The position numbers and the translations under genes were made by a program. DNA of 64,000 bases, from NCBI GenBank assembly GCA_005884765.1, contig VAZV01000128.1, positions 27,786-91,785 on the forward strand, read 5' to 3'. Positions 33,297 through 41,104 of this stretch are shown here, one piece after another. Position 1 is the stretch's first letter. Each line of letters begins with the position of its first letter. This DNA is from Alphaproteobacteria bacterium (GTDB taxonomy: Bacteria; Pseudomonadota; Alphaproteobacteria; Rhizobiales; Xanthobacteraceae). The notes under the pieces were generated by a model. It was given only the letters and a program-made list of their open reading frames with translations, was not told the origin of the DNA and made no database searches.

Positions 33297-34684
33297 GCAG
33301 CGCCGTATTCACCAGCGCCACCGTCGCCGCGTTGATCGCGGCGGCGGCAGGCGGGTTCATCGCCGGTCGCGCGCATCCCCAGGCCGAAACGTCTTTGGCC
33401 GTGGTGACACAGGCGGCCGCGCAGAGCGATGGCACACCGGTCTATTATCAGGACCCCGATGGCAAGCCATCTTATTCGTTGACGCCGATGAAGACGCCGG
33501 ACGGGCGCGACTATCGCGGCGTGCCGGCCGACGCTGATATCAGTTTCGAAGAAGCCTCGGCTCCCGAAGCCGCACCGGCCGATCGAAAAATCAAATATTA
33601 CCGCAACCCGATGGGGTTGCCGGATTTCTCGCCGACACCAAAGAAAGATTCGATGGGGATGGACTACCTCCCCGTCTACGAGGGCGAGGACAGCGACGAC
33701 GGCTCAATCAAACTGTCGGCCGGAAAGATTCAGCGCACCGGTGTCAAATCCGAGGCAGCGGCACCACGCGTGATCCGGACGATCATCCGAGCGCCTGGCA
33801 CCATACAACTCGACGAGCGCCGTGCATCGATCGTGTCGCTGCGGTTCGAAGGCTTCGTTGACTTAGTCGAAAACGTTACCACCGGCGACCACGTGCACAA
33901 GGGTCAGGCCTTGATGCAAGTCTACGGCCCGAGCCTGTCGGCCGCCGCCGCGGAGTATTTGTCGGTCCTCAACGGCTCGTTGGGCAGTCAGGCCTTGAAA
34001 GGCGCGCGGCGGCGATTGGAGAATCTAAACGTCCCCGAAAAGGTCATTGGCGAGATCGAGCGCACGCGCGAACTCCCGCCATCGGTGCCATGGCTGGCGC
34101 CGCAGGATGGCGAGATCATCGAGCGCGCAGCGGTGAACGGAATGCGCGCCGGCCCGGGCGACGTGCTGTTCCGCATCGTCGACCATCGGGTAGTTTGGGT
34201 TCTGGTCGATGTCGCCGAGCGTGATCTGGATCGGATTGCCATCGGACAGACGGTTGACGTGCACCCGCGCGCGTTCGCACATCGCACTTTCAGCGGGAAA
34301 GTAGCCCTGATCTATCCGCATCTGAACGCGCAGACGCGTACCGGTCGCGTTCGCATCGAACTTCCGAATCCGGATGAGCTATTGCGCCCTGAGATGTACG
34401 TGGATGCCGAGATCAACACCGGGAGCTCGGAGCCCGTGCTCGCCGTGCCGGACAGCTCCATCCTCGATACCGGGAGCAGGCAGGCGGTCTTTGTCGACAA
34501 AGGCGATGGTCGACTTGAGCCGCGCGACGTCAAGCTCGGGCAGCGCGGCGACGGCTACGTCGAAATCCGCGAGGGCGTTACCGTAGGCGAGCCGGTCGTC
34601 GTCTCCGCCAACTTCCTGATCGATGCGGAAAGCAACCTGAAGGCGGCGCTAAAGGGATTTTCGCAAGCGGGAGGGCAACCATGA
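33293..34684 (+). CDS. cusB: CusB-like RND efflux periplasmic adaptor
   Basis: A 463-residue membrane-fusion protein. After an N-terminal hydrophobic segment (AALIAAAAGGFIAGRAHPQ) come two successive short metal-domain-like motifs: YYQDPDGKPSYSLTPMKTPDGRDY at about residue 48 and YYRNPMGLPDFSPTPKKDSMGMDY at about residue 97, related to the heavy-metal-binding motif at the start of CusB-type adaptors. The adaptor core follows: IRAPGTIQLDERRASIVSLRFEGFVDLV, HVHKGQALMQVYGP, the helical hairpin, then LAPQDGEIIERAAVNGMRAGPGDVLFRIVD and RPEMYVDAEI. It links the RND pump to an outer-membrane channel and passes metal to the pump. It is coupled to fixH-like and cusA-like genes by four-base overlaps. 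Confidence 0.9.
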   Translation: MSSAVFTSATVAALIAAAAGGFIAGRAHPQAETSLAVVTQAAAQSDGTPVYYQDPDGKPSYSLTPMKTPDGRDYRGVPADADISFEEASAPEAAPADRKIKYYRNPMGLPDFSPTPKKDSMGMDYLPVYEGEDSDDGSIKLSAGKIQRTGVKSEAAAPRVIRTIIRAPGTIQLDERRASIVSLRFEGFVDLVENVTTGDHVHKGQALMQVYGPSLSAAAAEYLSVLNGSLGSQALKGARRRLENLNVPEKVIGEIERTRELPPSVPWLAPQDGEIIERAAVNGMRAGPGDVLFRIVDHRVVWVLVDVAERDLDRIAIGQTVDVHPRAFAHRTFSGKVALIYPHLNAQTRTGRVRIELPNPDELLRPEMYVDAEINTGSSEPVLAVPDSSILDTGSRQAVFVDKGDGRLEPRDVKLGQRGDGYVEIREGVTVGEPVVVSANFLIDAESNLKAALKGFSQAGGQP

Positions 34685-37600
34685 TCGCTCGCCTGATCGA
34701 CTGGTCGGCCCGTAACCTGCTGCTGGTCATCTTCGGTGCCGGATTCGCGGCTGCGGCCGGAATCTACGCACTGGTCCATCTGCCGCTGGATGCGATCCCG
34801 GACCTTTCGGATACGCAGGTGATCGTCTACACCGAATATCCCGGCCAGGCGCCGCAGGTGATCGAGGACCAGGTCACCTATCCCTTGACCACGGCCATGC
34901 TGACGGTGCCCAAATCGAAAGTGGTGCGCGGGTTCTCGTTCTTCGGCGTGTCCTTTGTCTACGTCATCTTCGAAGACGGTACCGACATCTATTGGGCGCG
35001 TTCGCGGGTGCTCGAATTCCTCAACGGCGCGACCTCGCGATTGCCTGCCGGCGTGACGCCGACCATCGGCCCGGACGCCACCGGCGTGGGATGGGTTTAC
35101 CAATATGCCGTGATATCGAAGGAACTGAATCTTTCCGACACCCGCACCATCCAGGACTGGAATTTGAAATTCGCGCTCGCCAAGGCCGAAGGCGTGGCGG
35201 ACGTCGCAAGCGTCGGCGGTTTCGTCAAGCAGTACAACGTCGTCCTCGACCCCCAGCGGATGCGCGACCTCGGCATCACCATGCAAAGGATGCGGGATGC
35301 GATCCGTGCCAGCAATGCCGACGTCGGCGGGCGCACGGTCGAACTTTCGGAGTTCGAATATGTCATTCGCGGCAAGGGCTATCTGACGAGCATCAACGAC
35401 CTCGGCAACGTCGTGCTCAAGACCGATGGCGGCACGCCGGTGCTGCTGCGTGACGTTGCCCGCGTCGAGCTCGGTCCGGACGAACGGCGCGGCATCACCG
35501 AACTGAATGGCGAGGGCGAGGTCGCCAGCGGCATCGTGTTGCAGCGCTTCGGCGTCAACGCGCTCGACGTGATCGAGAACGTCAAAAAGCGCTTCAAGGA
35601 GATCGCGAGCAGCCTGCCGAAATCCGTCGAGATCGTGCCGGTCTACGACCGCTCGAACCTGATCTATGCCGCCATCGATACCCTCAAGCACACGTTGGTC
35701 GAGGAGAGCATCGTCGTTGCGCTGGTCTGCATCGTGTTCCTCTTGCATTTCCGCAGCGCGCTGGTCGCGATCCTGATGCTGCCGGTCGGCGTACTAATGG
35801 CGTTCGGCGCAATGAAGCTATTGGGGTTAGGCTCCAACATCATGAGCCTGGGCGGCATCGCGATTGCGATCGGCGCCATGGTCGATGCGGCAATCGTGAT
35901 GATCGAGAATGCGCACAAGCACCTGGAGCGCGCCGAGCCGGGCCGTTCGCGGATCGATATCCTGATTGCGGCGGCGTCTCAAGTCGGGCCGGCGCTGTTC
36001 TTCAGCCTGCTGATCATCACCGTGTCGTTCATGCCGATCTTCACGCTGGAATCGCAGGAAGGACGCCTGTTCAGCCCGTTGGCGTTCACCAAGACATTCT
36101 CGATGGCAGCGGCTGCGCTGTTGTCGGTCACGCTGGTGCCCGCGCTGATGGTGATTTTCGTGCGCGGCCGGATCATTCCGGAGCATAAGAATCCGATCAA
36201 CCGTTTCCTGATCTGGATCTATCGCCCGCTCATCAAGACGGTGATGCGTGCCAAGATGCTGGTGATCCTGCTTTCGCTGGTTGTGCTGGCGGTGACCATC
36301 TGGCCGGCGCGCCAGCTCGGCACCGAATTCATGCCGAACCTCAACGAAGGCACGCTGCTTTACATGCCGACAACATTGCCCGGCATCTCCGTCACCAAGG
36401 CCGGTGAATTGATGCAGATCCAGGACAAGATCATCCGGTCGTTTCCGGAAGTGGCTTCGGTCTATGGCAAAGCGGGTCGCGCCGCGACTGCGACCGATCC
36501 GGCGCCGCCCGAGATGTTCGAGACCGTCGTCAACCTCAAGCCGAAAGAAGCATGGCGTCCGGGTATCACGGTCGATGGCCTGATCGCGGAAATGGACAAG
36601 GCCCTGCAGTTTCCTGGCCTGTCCAACGCCTGGACCATGCCGATCAAGGCACGCATCGACATGCTGTCGACGGGAATCCGTACCCCCATCGGCGTCAAGG
36701 TGATCGGCACTGATTTGATCGAGATCGACAAGCTTGCCAAGCAGATCGAACACGTCCTGAAGAGCGTGCCCGGCACCTCGTCCGCCTATGCTGAACGCGG
36801 GATCGGCGGCTACTATCTCGAAGTGACCCCGGACCGCGCGGCGCTGGCGCGCTACGGCATCATGGTCCAGGACGTTCAGGACACGATCGCAACGGCGCTG
36901 GGCGGACAAACCGTGACCACGACGGTGGAAGGCCGGCAGCGCTTCACCGTCAACATGCGCTACCCCCGCGATCTCCGCGAAAATCCGCAGGCCATCGCTA
37001 GCGAAGTGCTGGTGCCGATGCCGGCCGGCGGAGCGGTGCCGCTCGGCGAGGTCGCGAAGGTGGCGCCGGCGCGCGGGCCGAATTCGATCCGGACCGAAAA
37101 TGGACAATTGGCGAACTATATCTATGTCGACATCCGTGACCGTGACCTCGGCGGCTATGTCGCAGAGGCGCAGCGCGCAGTGCAAGCCAGCATCCAGTTT
37201 CCGCCTGGCTACTACGTGATGTGGAGCGGCCAGTACGAATATCTCGAGCGCGCGACCGCGCGCTTGAAGATCGTGGTGCCGGTGACGCTTCTGATCATCT
37301 TCCTGCTGCTCTACCTCAACTTCCGCTCCATCACCGAGACGATGATCGTGATGGCCTCGGTGCCGTTCGCGCTGGTCGGCGGGCTCTGGCTGATGTGGTG
37401 GCTCGGCTTCAACCTGTCGGTCGCCGTCGCGGTCGGCTTCATCGCCCTTGCCGGTGTCGCGGCGGAGACCGGCGTGGTGATGCTGATCTACCTCAATCAG
37501 GCTCTCGCGGAGATCAAGGCGGTTCGCGAGATCGAAGGCCGCGCGCTGACGCGGAGCGATCTCTACGACGCCATCCTGGAGGGCGCGGTCGAGCGGGTGC

Positions 37601-37875
37601 GGCCGAAGATGATGACCGTTGTTGCCATCATGGCTGGATTGCTCCCGATCATGTGGAGCACCGGCACCGGATCGGAGATCATGCAACGCATTGCGGTGCC
37701 GATGATCGGCGGCATGATTTCGTCAACACTGCTGACGCTGATCGTGATCCCCGCGATCTTCGGGCTGGTGAAGGGATTGCGGTTGCCGAACGAAGATCGC
37801 CTCGAGGCGGTGCCGTCACCGTCCGAAGGTGAGCCGATCAAGCCTCGTCGGCGCGTTCCGGAACCCGCCGAATGA
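34681..37875 (+). CDS. cusA: CusA-like heavy-metal RND efflux pump
   Basis: A 1064-residue proton-driven inner-membrane pump of the HME-RND group. It begins MIARLIDWSARNLLLVIFGAGFAAAAGIYAL, with two large periplasmic domains and twelve helices. Signatures are DLSDTQVIVYTEYPGQAPQVIEDQVTYPL, GAMVDAAIVMIENAHKHLE in helix 4 (acidic proton relay), and YGKAGRAATATDPAPPEM, the sequence typical of the Cu/Ag (CusA) rather than the Zn/Co (CzcA) branch. The protein should extrude Cu(I)/Ag(I) from the periplasm with CusB and an outer-membrane channel. No CusC-like gene is in the window. Family length about 1045; no truncation seen. Confidence 0.93.
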   Translation: MIARLIDWSARNLLLVIFGAGFAAAAGIYALVHLPLDAIPDLSDTQVIVYTEYPGQAPQVIEDQVTYPLTTAMLTVPKSKVVRGFSFFGVSFVYVIFEDGTDIYWARSRVLEFLNGATSRLPAGVTPTIGPDATGVGWVYQYAVISKELNLSDTRTIQDWNLKFALAKAEGVADVASVGGFVKQYNVVLDPQRMRDLGITMQRMRDAIRASNADVGGRTVELSEFEYVIRGKGYLTSINDLGNVVLKTDGGTPVLLRDVARVELGPDERRGITELNGEGEVASGIVLQRFGVNALDVIENVKKRFKEIASSLPKSVEIVPVYDRSNLIYAAIDTLKHTLVEESIVVALVCIVFLLHFRSALVAILMLPVGVLMAFGAMKLLGLGSNIMSLGGIAIAIGAMVDAAIVMIENAHKHLERAEPGRSRIDILIAAASQVGPALFFSLLIITVSFMPIFTLESQEGRLFSPLAFTKTFSMAAAALLSVTLVPALMVIFVRGRIIPEHKNPINRFLIWIYRPLIKTVMRAKMLVILLSLVVLAVTIWPARQLGTEFMPNLNEGTLLYMPTTLPGISVTKAGELMQIQDKIIRSFPEVASVYGKAGRAATATDPAPPEMFETVVNLKPKEAWRPGITVDGLIAEMDKALQFPGLSNAWTMPIKARIDMLSTGIRTPIGVKVIGTDLIEIDKLAKQIEHVLKSVPGTSSAYAERGIGGYYLEVTPDRAALARYGIMVQDVQDTIATALGGQTVTTTVEGRQRFTVNMRYPRDLRENPQAIASEVLVPMPAGGAVPLGEVAKVAPARGPNSIRTENGQLANYIYVDIRDRDLGGYVAEAQRAVQASIQFPPGYYVMWSGQYEYLERATARLKIVVPVTLLIIFLLLYLNFRSITETMIVMASVPFALVGGLWLMWWLGFNLSVAVAVGFIALAGVAAETGVVMLIYLNQALAEIKAVREIEGRALTRSDLYDAILEGAVERVRPKMMTVVAIMAGLLPIMWSTGTGSEIMQRIAVPMIGGMISSTLLTLIVIPAIFGLVKGLRLPNEDRLEAVPSPSEGEPIKPRRRVPEPAE

Positions 37876-38056
37876 AAGAGGCATTCCCGGGAGCCAGTTC
37901 GCCGCAGACGCGAGGCAGGCTCTGGCTTCACCTTGTCTCCGCGCTTCCGGCGCCTGCGTGGACCGGTCGTGCCCGCCAATCTTGAGCGGCCATGATTTTT
38001 TCGGCAAGAACTGTAACCGAAACCAGTCCGGCCACGAATAACCAGGGATACGCCTA
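37876..38056 (+). promoter_or_regulatory. sigma-F-type promoter of the ECF sigma gene (motif 38013-38038)
   Basis: Within the 181 bases between cusA and the sigma-factor gene, GTAACC at 38013-38018 and CGAA at 38035-38038 are separated by exactly 16 bases. This matches the Caulobacter sigma-F promoter consensus GTAACC-N16-CGAA as I know it. CGAA ends 18 bases before the GTG start, so the 5' UTR would be very short. It implies positive autoregulation of sigF-nrsF. Confidence 0.8.
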
Positions 38057-38608
38057 GTGGCGAGCGAAGCGGAACTCAAGGCGCTGATGGCCGCAAGCCT
38101 CGACGGTGACGCAGCGTCATATCGGACGCTTCTCGATCGGCTTAGCCGCAGGCTCCGGGCTTATTACAAGGGCAAGCTCGCCCGCATCGGACGCAGCGCG
38201 ACAGAAGCTGAGGATTTGGTGCAGGAAGTGTTACTTGCCGTTCACCTCAAGCGCCACACCTACGACACGCGCGAGCTCTTCACGCCGTGGGTGCATACGA
38301 TCGCCCGGTACAAGCTCATCGACTATCTGCGCCGGACCCGATCGGCTGCGAGCGTTCCGATCGACGAAGGCGCCGAGATCATGGCGCAAGACGACAACGC
38401 CGACGCCGAAAGCTCCCATGACGTCAGAAAGCTGCTGGAACGGCTGCCGGAAAAAATGCGCTGCGCTATCGAACGCGTGAAGCTGGAAGGGCGAAGCGTG
38501 GCGGAAGCAGCCGTGCTGTGCGGCATCTCGGAGTCGGGCGTCAAGATCAACATCCATCGCGGATTGCAGTCGCTAGCGGCTTTTATTGCGCAGGTGGACC
38601 AGAAATGA
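38057..38608 (+). CDS. sigF: ECF sigma factor, SigF/NrsF-associated group
   Basis: A 183-residue sigma-70 family factor. Region 2 is SYRTLLDRLSRRLRAYYKGKLARIGRSATEAEDLVQEVLLAVHLKRHTYDTRELFTPWVHTIARYKLIDYLRR, and region 4 is LLERLPEKMRCAIERVKLEGRSVAEAAVLCGISESGVKINIHRGLQSLAAFI. It starts at a GTG with AGGGA upstream. The next gene, overlapping by ATGA, encodes the NrsF anti-sigma, which identifies the SigF group that responds to heavy metals in Caulobacter. It recognises GTAACC-N16-CGAA promoters; two exact copies stand upstream of this gene and of the small secreted protein at 39354. Confidence 0.85.
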   Translation: MASEAELKALMAASLDGDAASYRTLLDRLSRRLRAYYKGKLARIGRSATEAEDLVQEVLLAVHLKRHTYDTRELFTPWVHTIARYKLIDYLRRTRSAASVPIDEGAEIMAQDDNADAESSHDVRKLLERLPEKMRCAIERVKLEGRSVAEAAVLCGISESGVKINIHRGLQSLAAFIAQVDQK

Positions 38609-39246
38609 AGACGGATGATCTGGTGGTGATGCTCAGCACAAACGTCGAACCGATCCGGCATGGACGGGTTGGAAGGACAATCTCCATCGCCGTCGTCGTC
38701 GGAGCGGTCATCGCGCTCGCCATCATGCTGGTTGGATTGGGCGTCCGCGCCGACGTCACGACAAGCCGTGCCGCGCTCTTCCTGTCATTGAAACTTGCAT
38801 TCGCCTTTGCGGTGGTCGGTGTGGCGTTGCGCTATCTCATCATGCTCGCGCGTCCCGGCAGCGAAAGCGGCATATCGCCTCTCGCAGTTGCCGTGCCGTT
38901 TGCCGCAATCGCATTACTGGGCCTGCTCAGCCTTACGGATACGCCAAGCGGGCACTGGAACAGGATGGTCGCGGGCGGCGAGTGGCTAGAATGCCTTTTA
39001 TCGATTCCAATCATCGCCATCGTCCCCTTTGCGGTGACTATCTTTGCGGTGCGAAGAGCTGCGCCCACCAACCTTGTTCGCGCCGGTGCATTCGCCGGCC
39101 TTGTTGCTGGCGGCGTCAGCGCAATGGCTTACGCCTTTCATTGCACAGACGATTCATTGCCGTTTGTCGCGGTGTGGTACGGCGGAACGATTGTGCTGTG
39201 CACCTTGGCAGGGGCATCCCTGGGACCTCGGCTCTTGCGTTGGTAA
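38605..39246 (+). CDS. nrsF: NrsF (DUF1109) membrane anti-sigma factor
   Basis: A 213-residue inner-membrane protein with six hydrophobic helices after a short cytoplasmic N-terminus (MKTDDLVVMLSTNVEPIRHG). Its start overlaps the sigma gene stop. The NrsF family sequesters SigF at the membrane until a metal or oxidant signal arrives. Two cysteines, C130 (GEWLECLLSIP) and C180 (YAFHCTDDSLPF), are 50 residues apart, the spacing I recall for the cysteines needed for signal sensing in Caulobacter NrsF. A third, C199, lies in the last helix. Good match to the family in length, topology and context. Confidence 0.85.
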   Translation: MKTDDLVVMLSTNVEPIRHGRVGRTISIAVVVGAVIALAIMLVGLGVRADVTTSRAALFLSLKLAFAFAVVGVALRYLIMLARPGSESGISPLAVAVPFAAIALLGLLSLTDTPSGHWNRMVAGGEWLECLLSIPIIAIVPFAVTIFAVRRAAPTNLVRAGAFAGLVAGGVSAMAYAFHCTDDSLPFVAVWYGGTIVLCTLAGASLGPRLLRW

Positions 39247-39275
39247 TCGCGTTGCTTTCACGTCGCAGTGAGCTT

Positions 39276-39301
39276 GTAACCGGCCGATGGTCTGCTCCGA
39301 A
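39276..39301 (+). promoter_or_regulatory. second sigma-F-type promoter motif
   Basis: GTAACC at 39276-39281 and CGAA at 39298-39301 with exactly 16 bases between. It is located 30 bases after the nrsF stop and 52 bases before the start of the small secreted-protein gene at 39354. It repeats the motif in front of the sigma gene, and makes the downstream genes likely members of the SigF regulon. Confidence 0.8.
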
Positions 39302-39353
39302 TTCATCATCAGAAGCGCATATCACGCGCTTCCAACAATGATGGAGCTGGACC

Positions 39354-39617
39354 ATGTTAACAAGACGCCTTCTTGCGATTTCACTGTCGCTGCCGCTAAT
39401 GGCAATATCTGCATCGGCCTACGCGGGCTCGACGATCTCGGACAAGAGCTATTGGCCGAGCGAAGCCAAGCGGAGCGCACAAGAGCGAATTGTCGCGCCA
39501 GGCGACGTAAATTCTGCGTTCGCATATGACCGCGCAGCGCCGCGCTTGCAGCCTCAGATGTCTACCAACAACGCTGCGGCCGGCTGGCGGTATCAGGGCG
39601 GTCCGAAATCCCACTAA
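39354..39617 (+). CDS. small secreted protein, predicted SigF-regulon member
   Basis: An 87-residue protein with a signal peptide (RRLLAISLSLPLMAISASAYA) and a 63-residue polar mature part without cysteines (STISDKSYWPSEAKRSAQER, ending AAAGWRYQGGPKSH). GGAGCTGGACC precedes the ATG. No family recognised. The exact sigma-F motif 52 bases upstream says that it is induced with the SigF response; its location is periplasmic or extracellular. Confidence 0.65.
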   Translation: MLTRRLLAISLSLPLMAISASAYAGSTISDKSYWPSEAKRSAQERIVAPGDVNSAFAYDRAAPRLQPQMSTNNAAAGWRYQGGPKSH

Positions 39618-39695
39618 TGCCCACGGGCGCGCAACGACATACGCGATTGTGATCGCGCGCGGTTCTTTGGCTGTTAAGTGATCGGCCGAAAGCCG

Positions 39696-39728
39696 AGGGG
39701 TTGCGGTAGACTTATTTTCGCAACCCTT
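39696..39728. repeat. inverted repeat upstream of the small-membrane-protein genes
   Basis: AGGGGTTGCG at 39696-39705 pairs with CGCAACCCTT at 39719-39728 (about nine base pairs, 13-base loop). No T-run follows on either strand, so it is not a classical terminator. It may attenuate transcription into, or protect the ends of, the flanking messages. Confidence 0.4.
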
Positions 39729-39765
39729 CCCAATCTTCCTCCATCAAAATTGAAGGAGCATTCGG

Positions 39766-39831
39766 ATGGTTTTGGATCTGAGCAATCTCGCGATCGCCCG
39801 TGGCCCGTGGCATGAATTCGCCGGGCGATAG
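39766..39831 (+). CDS. possible 21-residue leader peptide
   Basis: An ATG at 39766 stands nine bases after a strong GAAGGAG site and opens a 21-codon frame (MVLDLSNLAIARGPWHEFAG plus one residue) ended by TAG at 39829-39831. The start of the membrane-protein gene (39812) lies inside it in another frame, which would couple the two translationally. The ribosome site is much better than any in front of 39812. A non-coding reading remains possible. Confidence 0.35.
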   Translation: MVLDLSNLAIARGPWHEFAGR

Positions 39832-40063
39832 TTTGAGAAGTTACCTCGTTCGGTATCGCGTCGCGCTGTATCTGCTGCCGATAGCGGTTGCCACCGCAGG
39901 CATCTCCCTGCAGTGGCACTGGCTGACCGCATCCACGCTGCTTCGCCTTGCAGCGGCGCTTCCGTGCATGTTGATGATGTTCAGGTGCGTGAGCTGCGTC
40001 ACGCGAGGCTCGACCGAAGGCGCAGCAACAGCCGACAAGACCCCGCGGTCCTCTACATCCTAA
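39812..40063 (+). CDS. small membrane protein of the metal cluster
   Basis: An 83-residue protein from the ATG at 39812. Two hydrophobic segments are seen, VALYLLPIAVATAGISLQWHWL and LRLAAALPCMLMMFRCVSCV, the second rich in cysteine and methionine (C-x5-C-x2-C with MM). Such residues in a membrane helix could bind copper. No recognised family. It is followed after 18 bases by a 37-residue peptide gene. Confidence 0.5.
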   Translation: MNSPGDSLRSYLVRYRVALYLLPIAVATAGISLQWHWLTASTLLRLAAALPCMLMMFRCVSCVTRGSTEGAATADKTPRSSTS

Positions 40064-40081
40064 ATCGAAGCGAGGTGAGCC

Positions 40082-40195
40082 ATGATGAACGATATGATGC
40101 CTGGAATGATGTGGGGTATGGCGATCTTCTGGCTACTGGTCGTTGTTGTGTTGGTCCTGTCGGCAGCAGCGCTGATCAAATATCTCCGTTCCTGA
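40082..40195 (+). CDS. 37-residue methionine-rich membrane peptide
   Basis: A very short gene with GAGGTG about five bases before the ATG, encoding MMNDMMPGMMWGMAIFWLLV and onward to ALIKYLRS. Seven methionines in the first twelve residues precede a single hydrophobic helix with a basic C-terminus, so the Met cluster probably faces the periplasm or membrane surface. Methionine clusters bind Cu(I)/Ag(I). Small Met-rich membrane peptides of this kind occur in copper-resistance loci. It is 17 bases upstream of the cytochrome gene. Confidence 0.6.
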   Translation: MMNDMMPGMMWGMAIFWLLVVVVLVLSAAALIKYLRS

Positions 40196-40212
40196 AGCGA
40201 TGGAGGCTGAGA

Positions 40213-40929
40213 ATGAGCAGGTACGTAATGATCGGGCTCGCGGCGATCGCATTAGTCTCGCCGGCTTTCGCCCAGAAAGGCGACGTACCTCGCGGCCAGC
40301 AGGATTTCCGGGCTTGCGCGCCATGTCATTCGCTCGAGCCCGATCGAAACATGACGGGGCCAAGCCTGGCAAATCTTTGGGGCCGCAAGGCCGGTGGACT
40401 ATTAAGCTTCGAGCGTTATTCCGATGCGCTTAAATCGTCAGGAATTATCTGGGACGACCGTTCGCTCAACGGCTGGTTGACCGATCCGCAGCGCATGGTG
40501 CCGGACAACGACATGCCCTTCCAAGGCATCAAGGATACCCGCGTTCGTGCGGACCTGCTCGCCTTCCTTAAAGAGGCCACCAAGCCGGGAGCGCCGCAAC
40601 AGATGGTGCAACAGGGAGGGATGGGAGGAATGGGCGGGATGATGGGAGGCATGACGGGCGGTGGACGCGAGCCAGATCTGAAAAAACTCGAACCGAGCCA
40701 ACAGGTCAAGGCCATCACCTATTGCCACGACACCTATCGCGTGACGACTGCCGACGGCAAGACTCGCGCCTTCTGGGAACGCAACCTGCGATTCAAGACC
40801 GACTCCGGTCGGGACGGGCCCGAAAAAGGCTCGCCCGCGATCACGGCGGCCGGGATGATGGGCGATCGGGCCTCGGTGATCTTTGCCCTCCCCGAGGAAA
40901 TCACCAAGATGATCGAACCACGATGCTAA
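40213..40929 (+). CDS. c-type cytochrome with Gly/Met linker and extra C-terminal module
   Basis: A 238-residue secreted protein. The signal peptide (YVMIGLAAIALVSPAFAQ) is followed by a class I cytochrome c domain: haem site C35-AP-C38-H39, GPSLANLWGRKAG, and the axial methionine M101 in PDNDMPFQG. A glycine/methionine linker follows (residues about 135-155), and then a second domain with YCHDTYRVTTADGKTRAFWERN and a tail around FALPEEITKMIEPRC. The linker and tail may bind metal, while the haem could take electrons for oxidising Cu(I) in the periplasm; both are inference. It follows the Met-rich peptide gene and is likely cotranscribed. Confidence 0.8.
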   Translation: MSRYVMIGLAAIALVSPAFAQKGDVPRGQQDFRACAPCHSLEPDRNMTGPSLANLWGRKAGGLLSFERYSDALKSSGIIWDDRSLNGWLTDPQRMVPDNDMPFQGIKDTRVRADLLAFLKEATKPGAPQQMVQQGGMGGMGGMMGGMTGGGREPDLKKLEPSQQVKAITYCHDTYRVTTADGKTRAFWERNLRFKTDSGRDGPEKGSPAITAAGMMGDRASVIFALPEEITKMIEPRC

Positions 40930-41104
40930 CGCGTGGCCCCGCCTGTACGCTGCGGACGTTGGCTGATATGCTCTCATTTTCAAGCCGCAATCCGCTGCTC
41001 CGTGGATGCGGTGCGGCTTTTGCTCGCATTGACCGGTATTCTAACGCTGAAGAGGATATTCAACGGACTGCATCGTAACCTGACAACGCAATGGGAGGAG
41101 TGCC

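Noticed and set aside
34708..34740. GTAACC inside cusA as a promoter
   Set aside because: It lies in coding sequence and CGGT stands where CGAA is needed.
35827..37686. Open frame of 619 codons antisense to cusA
   Set aside because: Composition is dominated by R, H, D and Q with no motif; the cusA frame is complete and conserved-looking.
39913..40212. N-terminal extension of the cytochrome frame
   Set aside because: The added 100 residues overlap two small genes and would hide the signal peptide at 40213, which has its own start.
41070..41100. A third sigma-F promoter before the DUF1326 gene
   Set aside because: GTAACC at about 41075 is followed after 16 bases by GGAG, not CGAA, so only the -35-like half matches.
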